Shown piece by piece: positions 61,698-64,000 of a stretch of DNA of 64,000 nucleotides. How positions within the stretch are numbered: position 1 is the stretch's first letter; each line of letters begins with the position of its first letter. The stretch comes from Thermotoga profunda AZM34c06 (GTDB lineage Bacteria > Thermotogota > Thermotogae > Thermotogales > DSM-5069), in contig NZ_AP014510.1 in the NCBI RefSeq assembly GCF_000828675.1, positions 1,445,413 through 1,509,412 of the forward strand. Reading direction: 5' to 3'. A program made the position numbers and the translations under genes. The notes under the pieces were generated by a model. It was not told where the DNA came from. It saw only the letters and a program-made list of their open reading frames with translations, and searched no databases.

Positions 61698-62942
61698 TCA
61701 TCTTTTACTCCATTCTGGAAATTGTGGTACAGGTTCTTTGGTCTGATACTGTTCAGGCCATACTGCCTCGTAGATACCGCCTAAAATCTGAGTCATAACA
61801 GAAGCAGAGTAAATATTCTGACCATCTGGCCCAAATTTTATCCTACCAGAGACAAAATAAGGAGCCATGAAAGTACCTGTTTTGAGGATGTTCAGAATCT
61901 TTTGAGGTTCAGTAGATCCAGCCAAGTTAATAGCTTCTGCGATAACAATAGCCGAAGCAAAATCTTCCAATGTTGGTCCATCTATATCTACTCCCGATTT
62001 TGCCTTGTACATCTCATTGATCTTTGCCAATATCGCCATCTTTTTAAACAAAGCCGACGTTGTTGCATTTGGACCAGCGAAGTAATCGGCATCTTTCCCA
62101 AGATTAATCACAAACTGTGGATCTTGGTAACCACCACAGTATGAAAGCACAACCTTCGGTACGACATTGAATTCTTTATATTTCTTTACGAACATTGTCA
62201 TATCTCCGATGTAAGAAGCATGGAATATGGCATCGGGTTTTGCACCTTTGATTTTCTGAACTTCGATATCTACGTTAGTTGCATTGGCTGGGTATTTTAC
62301 ATCAGCAACAATACTAAAACCATCGGCTTGATAATCTTTTATCTTTTCCTTCACCATCTGCGCTGCATGGACTCCATACTCGTTGTCTATATAGACTACG
62401 GCTACCTTCTTTATATTCGCATTGTATTTTTGATTCAAATATTTAAGATATTCGAAGAAAAACACCGTTTCCATACCATCGTGTGGTGCTATTCTGAAGA
62501 ACCACTGTAATCCTCTTTCGGTCAGTGCCGCAGAACTTGATGAACCAGCAATGAACGGTATTCCATATTTCTCAGCAACTTGGCTTGCGGGTTTTGTCGC
62601 CGATGAATGATAACATCCTATCAATGCAACAACACCTTCGTTTCTAATTAACCTTTCTGCTTCCGCCATGGCAAGTTCCGGGTTTGCTTGGTGGTCTGCG
62701 AAAACAAACTGAACTTTAGCACCGTTGAGATTTGGGAGACCTGCACTCTTTCCAAGTAACAGCTCGATCTCTGGATGCTCACCATTGATGATTTCTTGTG
62801 CTACCTCAATCGCATATTTGATCTTTACACCTGTTGCGGCTGCAGGTCCGGTCAATGGAAAAATAGCTCCAATCTTTATGACTTCTTCTGCGAAAACTAC
62901 AAAGGCTAACAAAATTCCCAGGATTACGAACAACTTCTTCAT
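61698..62942 (-). CDS. livK: Branched-chain amino-acid type substrate-binding protein LivK
   Basis: Exported family 4 (type I fold) binding protein, 414 residues. Signal peptide KKLFVILGILLAFVVFA, mature start EEVIKIGAIFPLTGPAAATG, then VALIGCYHSSATKPASQVAEKYGIPFIAGSSSS in two conserved blocks. ATG behind AAGGAGG. The ligand may be a branched-chain amino acid, but this fold also binds other small molecules. Confidence 0.95.
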   Translation of the reverse strand: MKKLFVILGILLAFVVFAEEVIKIGAIFPLTGPAAATGVKIKYAIEVAQEIINGEHPEIELLLGKSAGLPNLNGAKVQFVFADHQANPELAMAEAERLIRNEGVVALIGCYHSSATKPASQVAEKYGIPFIAGSSSSAALTERGLQWFFRIAPHDGMETVFFFEYLKYLNQKYNANIKKVAVVYIDNEYGVHAAQMVKEKIKDYQADGFSIVADVKYPANATNVDIEVQKIKGAKPDAIFHASYIGDMTMFVKKYKEFNVVPKVVLSYCGGYQDPQFVINLGKDADYFAGPNATTSALFKKMAILAKINEMYKAKSGVDIDGPTLEDFASAIVIAEAINLAGSTEPQKILNILKTGTFMAPYFVSGRIKFGPDGQNIYSASVMTQILGGIYEAVWPEQYQTKEPVPQFPEWSKR

Positions 62943-63056
62943 TTCTACACCGCCTCCTTTAAAAGAGTGTGAGAAGTTTATACCTCACGTTAAGCCAATG
63001 TACTATTAGTAAACGTTTTCTTTCTACGTTGTGTGAATTTTTTCTCAACTTTTTCA

Positions 63057-63085
63057 ATTATATCATTCAGGTTGCAGATTGTCAA
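63057..63085 (-). promoter_or_regulatory. Consensus promoter of livK operon
   Basis: On the minus strand TTGACA (63085-63080), 17-base spacer, TATAAT (63062-63057): a perfect sigma-A consensus. It leaves a leader of about 110 bases before the livK ATG. Confidence 0.9.
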
Positions 63086-63368
63086 CAAAAGCGTGGAGTT
63101 ACATGGAATTTCATTTAGCAAGATTAATCAAGTAGGAGTTCATTTATAGTTTCGTAAATGACAGTTTAATTTGTTGTTTGTGGTAGGATGAAAATAACTC
63201 TTCAAAAGCCAATGACAGTTAACTTTCAAAAGTTAGTCTCAACAAAGTTCTGTTACAGCGATGAATAGTGAAACAAAATGAGTTTTCTATACCAAAGTAT
63301 CATCAGAAAGGCAAAAACGAGAAATTGTTACAAACAAAAAATCGTATACTATATAATGGACAGCGCTG

Positions 63369-63382
63369 ATCCACCGGTGGAT
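63369..63382. promoter_or_regulatory. 14-bp perfect palindrome downstream of a -10 box
   Basis: ATCCACCGGTGGAT, 12 bases after TATAAT at 63352-63357. GC-rich in an AT-rich region. No gene follows for nearly 200 bases. It may be an operator, or the 5' hairpin of an untranslated RNA. Confidence 0.35.
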
Positions 63383-63571
63383 AAAATACCCCTTCGTATA
63401 TTGCCATAGGTCTAATCTTTTTGTTGTTCAATCTTTTTATACTAATCTTCATTTTTATCACAAGATATAGAGATAAAAAATAGACTCGAACTTAATTTTG
63501 CTATCACTCGTCCATGTTTTTAAGATAATTGAAATGATGAATAGTTTATAATGAAAATGGAGGTGTATCAT

Positions 63572-64000
63572 TTGAAGCAATGGAAAGTGACTTATCTCAT
63601 ATTGGCTATAAACATAACCGTTGTGATATTGATGTTTTTTGTTCAGAGTTTTTCAAGCCTGCGAAATCAGGCATATTTGTATATTAGATTTGGTGCGCAG
63701 TATGGACCCCTGGTGAGTAATGGTGAATGGTATAGATTGATCACAGCGATTTTTGTTCATGGTGGTTTTTTGCATCTACTTTTTAACTCCTATGCGCTTT
63801 TTTATTTTGGCAGTATAGTTGAATCAATATATGGTGTTGAAAAATTTGTATTCGCCTACCTTCTGACAGGTGTCATTGGAAATCTTGCAACACATCTTCT
63901 CTATTATCGAGCCATATCTGTTGGTGCGAGTGGATCCATCTTCGGTCTTATTGGTATGCTTTTTGCACTGGGTTTTAGGCGCGATACACCTTTCTTCATG
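63572..64000 (+). CDS. Rhomboid-family intramembrane serine protease (3' partial)
   Basis: Membrane protease, first 143 residues visible; the gene runs off the right edge. Start TTG at 63572 is set by GGAGGTG six bases upstream. It has a first helix (VTYLILAINITVVILMFFVQ), the rhomboid pattern VHGGFLHLLFNSYALFYFG with the conserved His and Asn, and the catalytic Ser in GASGSIFGLIG. The catalytic His of the later helix lies beyond the window. Confidence 0.92.
   Translation, partial: MKQWKVTYLILAINITVVILMFFVQSFSSLRNQAYLYIRFGAQYGPLVSNGEWYRLITAIFVHGGFLHLLFNSYALFYFGSIVESIYGVEKFVFAYLLTGVIGNLATHLLYYRAISVGASGSIFGLIGMLFALGFRRDTPFFM

Larger units (their letters stand above)
62943..63571. other. 629-bp gene-free region between livK and rhomboid gene
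   Basis: Holds the livK promoter (minus strand). Beyond that, no gene was found between about 63086 and 63571. It contains an inverted repeat TAACTTT/AAAGTTA (63220-63235), a direct repeat AATGACAGTT (63157-63166 and 63211-63220), a TATAAT (63352-63357) followed by a 14-bp palindrome, and a TATAAT (63547-63552) that may serve the rhomboid gene. Confidence 0.75.

Overview
The window comes from an anaerobic, fermentative member of the Thermotogales and looks most like Pseudothermotoga. This rests on moderate-to-low GC, strong GGAGG-type ribosome binding sites with many GTG/TTG starts, paired NuoE/NuoF subunits, an A-type flavodiiron protein, Na+-linked bioenergetics and a very large complement of sugar ABC transporters. 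No rRNA, tRNA, CRISPR array, insertion sequence or phage gene was seen.

Layout. 1-3578: NuoF-NuoE-NuoF operon (first gene cut by the window edge). 3547-10679, minus strand: nine-gene housekeeping operon (pepQ-like, efp, Asp23-like, nusB, fhs, folD, trpS, scpA, scpB). 10700-13459: endonuclease III, and a flavodiiron protein/RNase HIII pair. 13677-16549: orphan Na+-decarboxylase beta subunit, a 45-residue membrane protein, and a secreted 5'-nucleotidase. 16677-20930: a Na+-NQR/Rnf-type membrane complex with an NqrF electron-input subunit but no RnfB, RnfC or NqrA. 20932-24604, minus: polar amino-acid ABC transporter and a DUF368 lipid-carrier transporter. 24764-56928: a 32-kb arabinose/arabinoxylan/hydroxyproline-glycoprotein locus. 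56963-62942, minus: 6-phosphogluconate dehydrogenase and a branched-chain amino-acid type ABC transporter. 63572-end: a partial rhomboid protease.

How it works together. The 32-kb locus opens with araR (GntR DNA-binding domain plus LacI-type sensor, as in Bacillus AraR) and araD. Copies of the AraR operator core (TGTACGTACA or one change from it) lie at five promoters: araR itself and four transport/hydrolase operons. These operons encode three MalFG-type sugar transporters, one Opp-type oligomer transporter, a secreted GH10 xylanase, a GH51 alpha-L-arabinofuranosidase, a GH127 beta-L-arabinofuranosidase, a FucI-family isomerase and an FGGY kinase, which with AraD would convert L-arabinose to xylulose 5-phosphate.

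The most interesting part is the eight-gene operon at 30397-41283. Behind an AraR operator it combines two tandem binding proteins, two permeases, GH127, an Xaa-Pro-type M24 peptidase, a glycyl radical enzyme of the trans-4-hydroxyproline dehydratase (HypD) type and its activase. My reading is an intracellular pathway for plant hydroxyproline-rich glycopeptides (extensin-like): strip beta-L-arabinofuranose from hydroxyproline, cleave the imino-peptide bond, and dehydrate hydroxyproline. Other notable items are a shared upstream element at fixed distance from three AraR operators, a gene-conversion tract between the tandem binding proteins, and three genes whose ribosome binding site does not point to a normal start codon.
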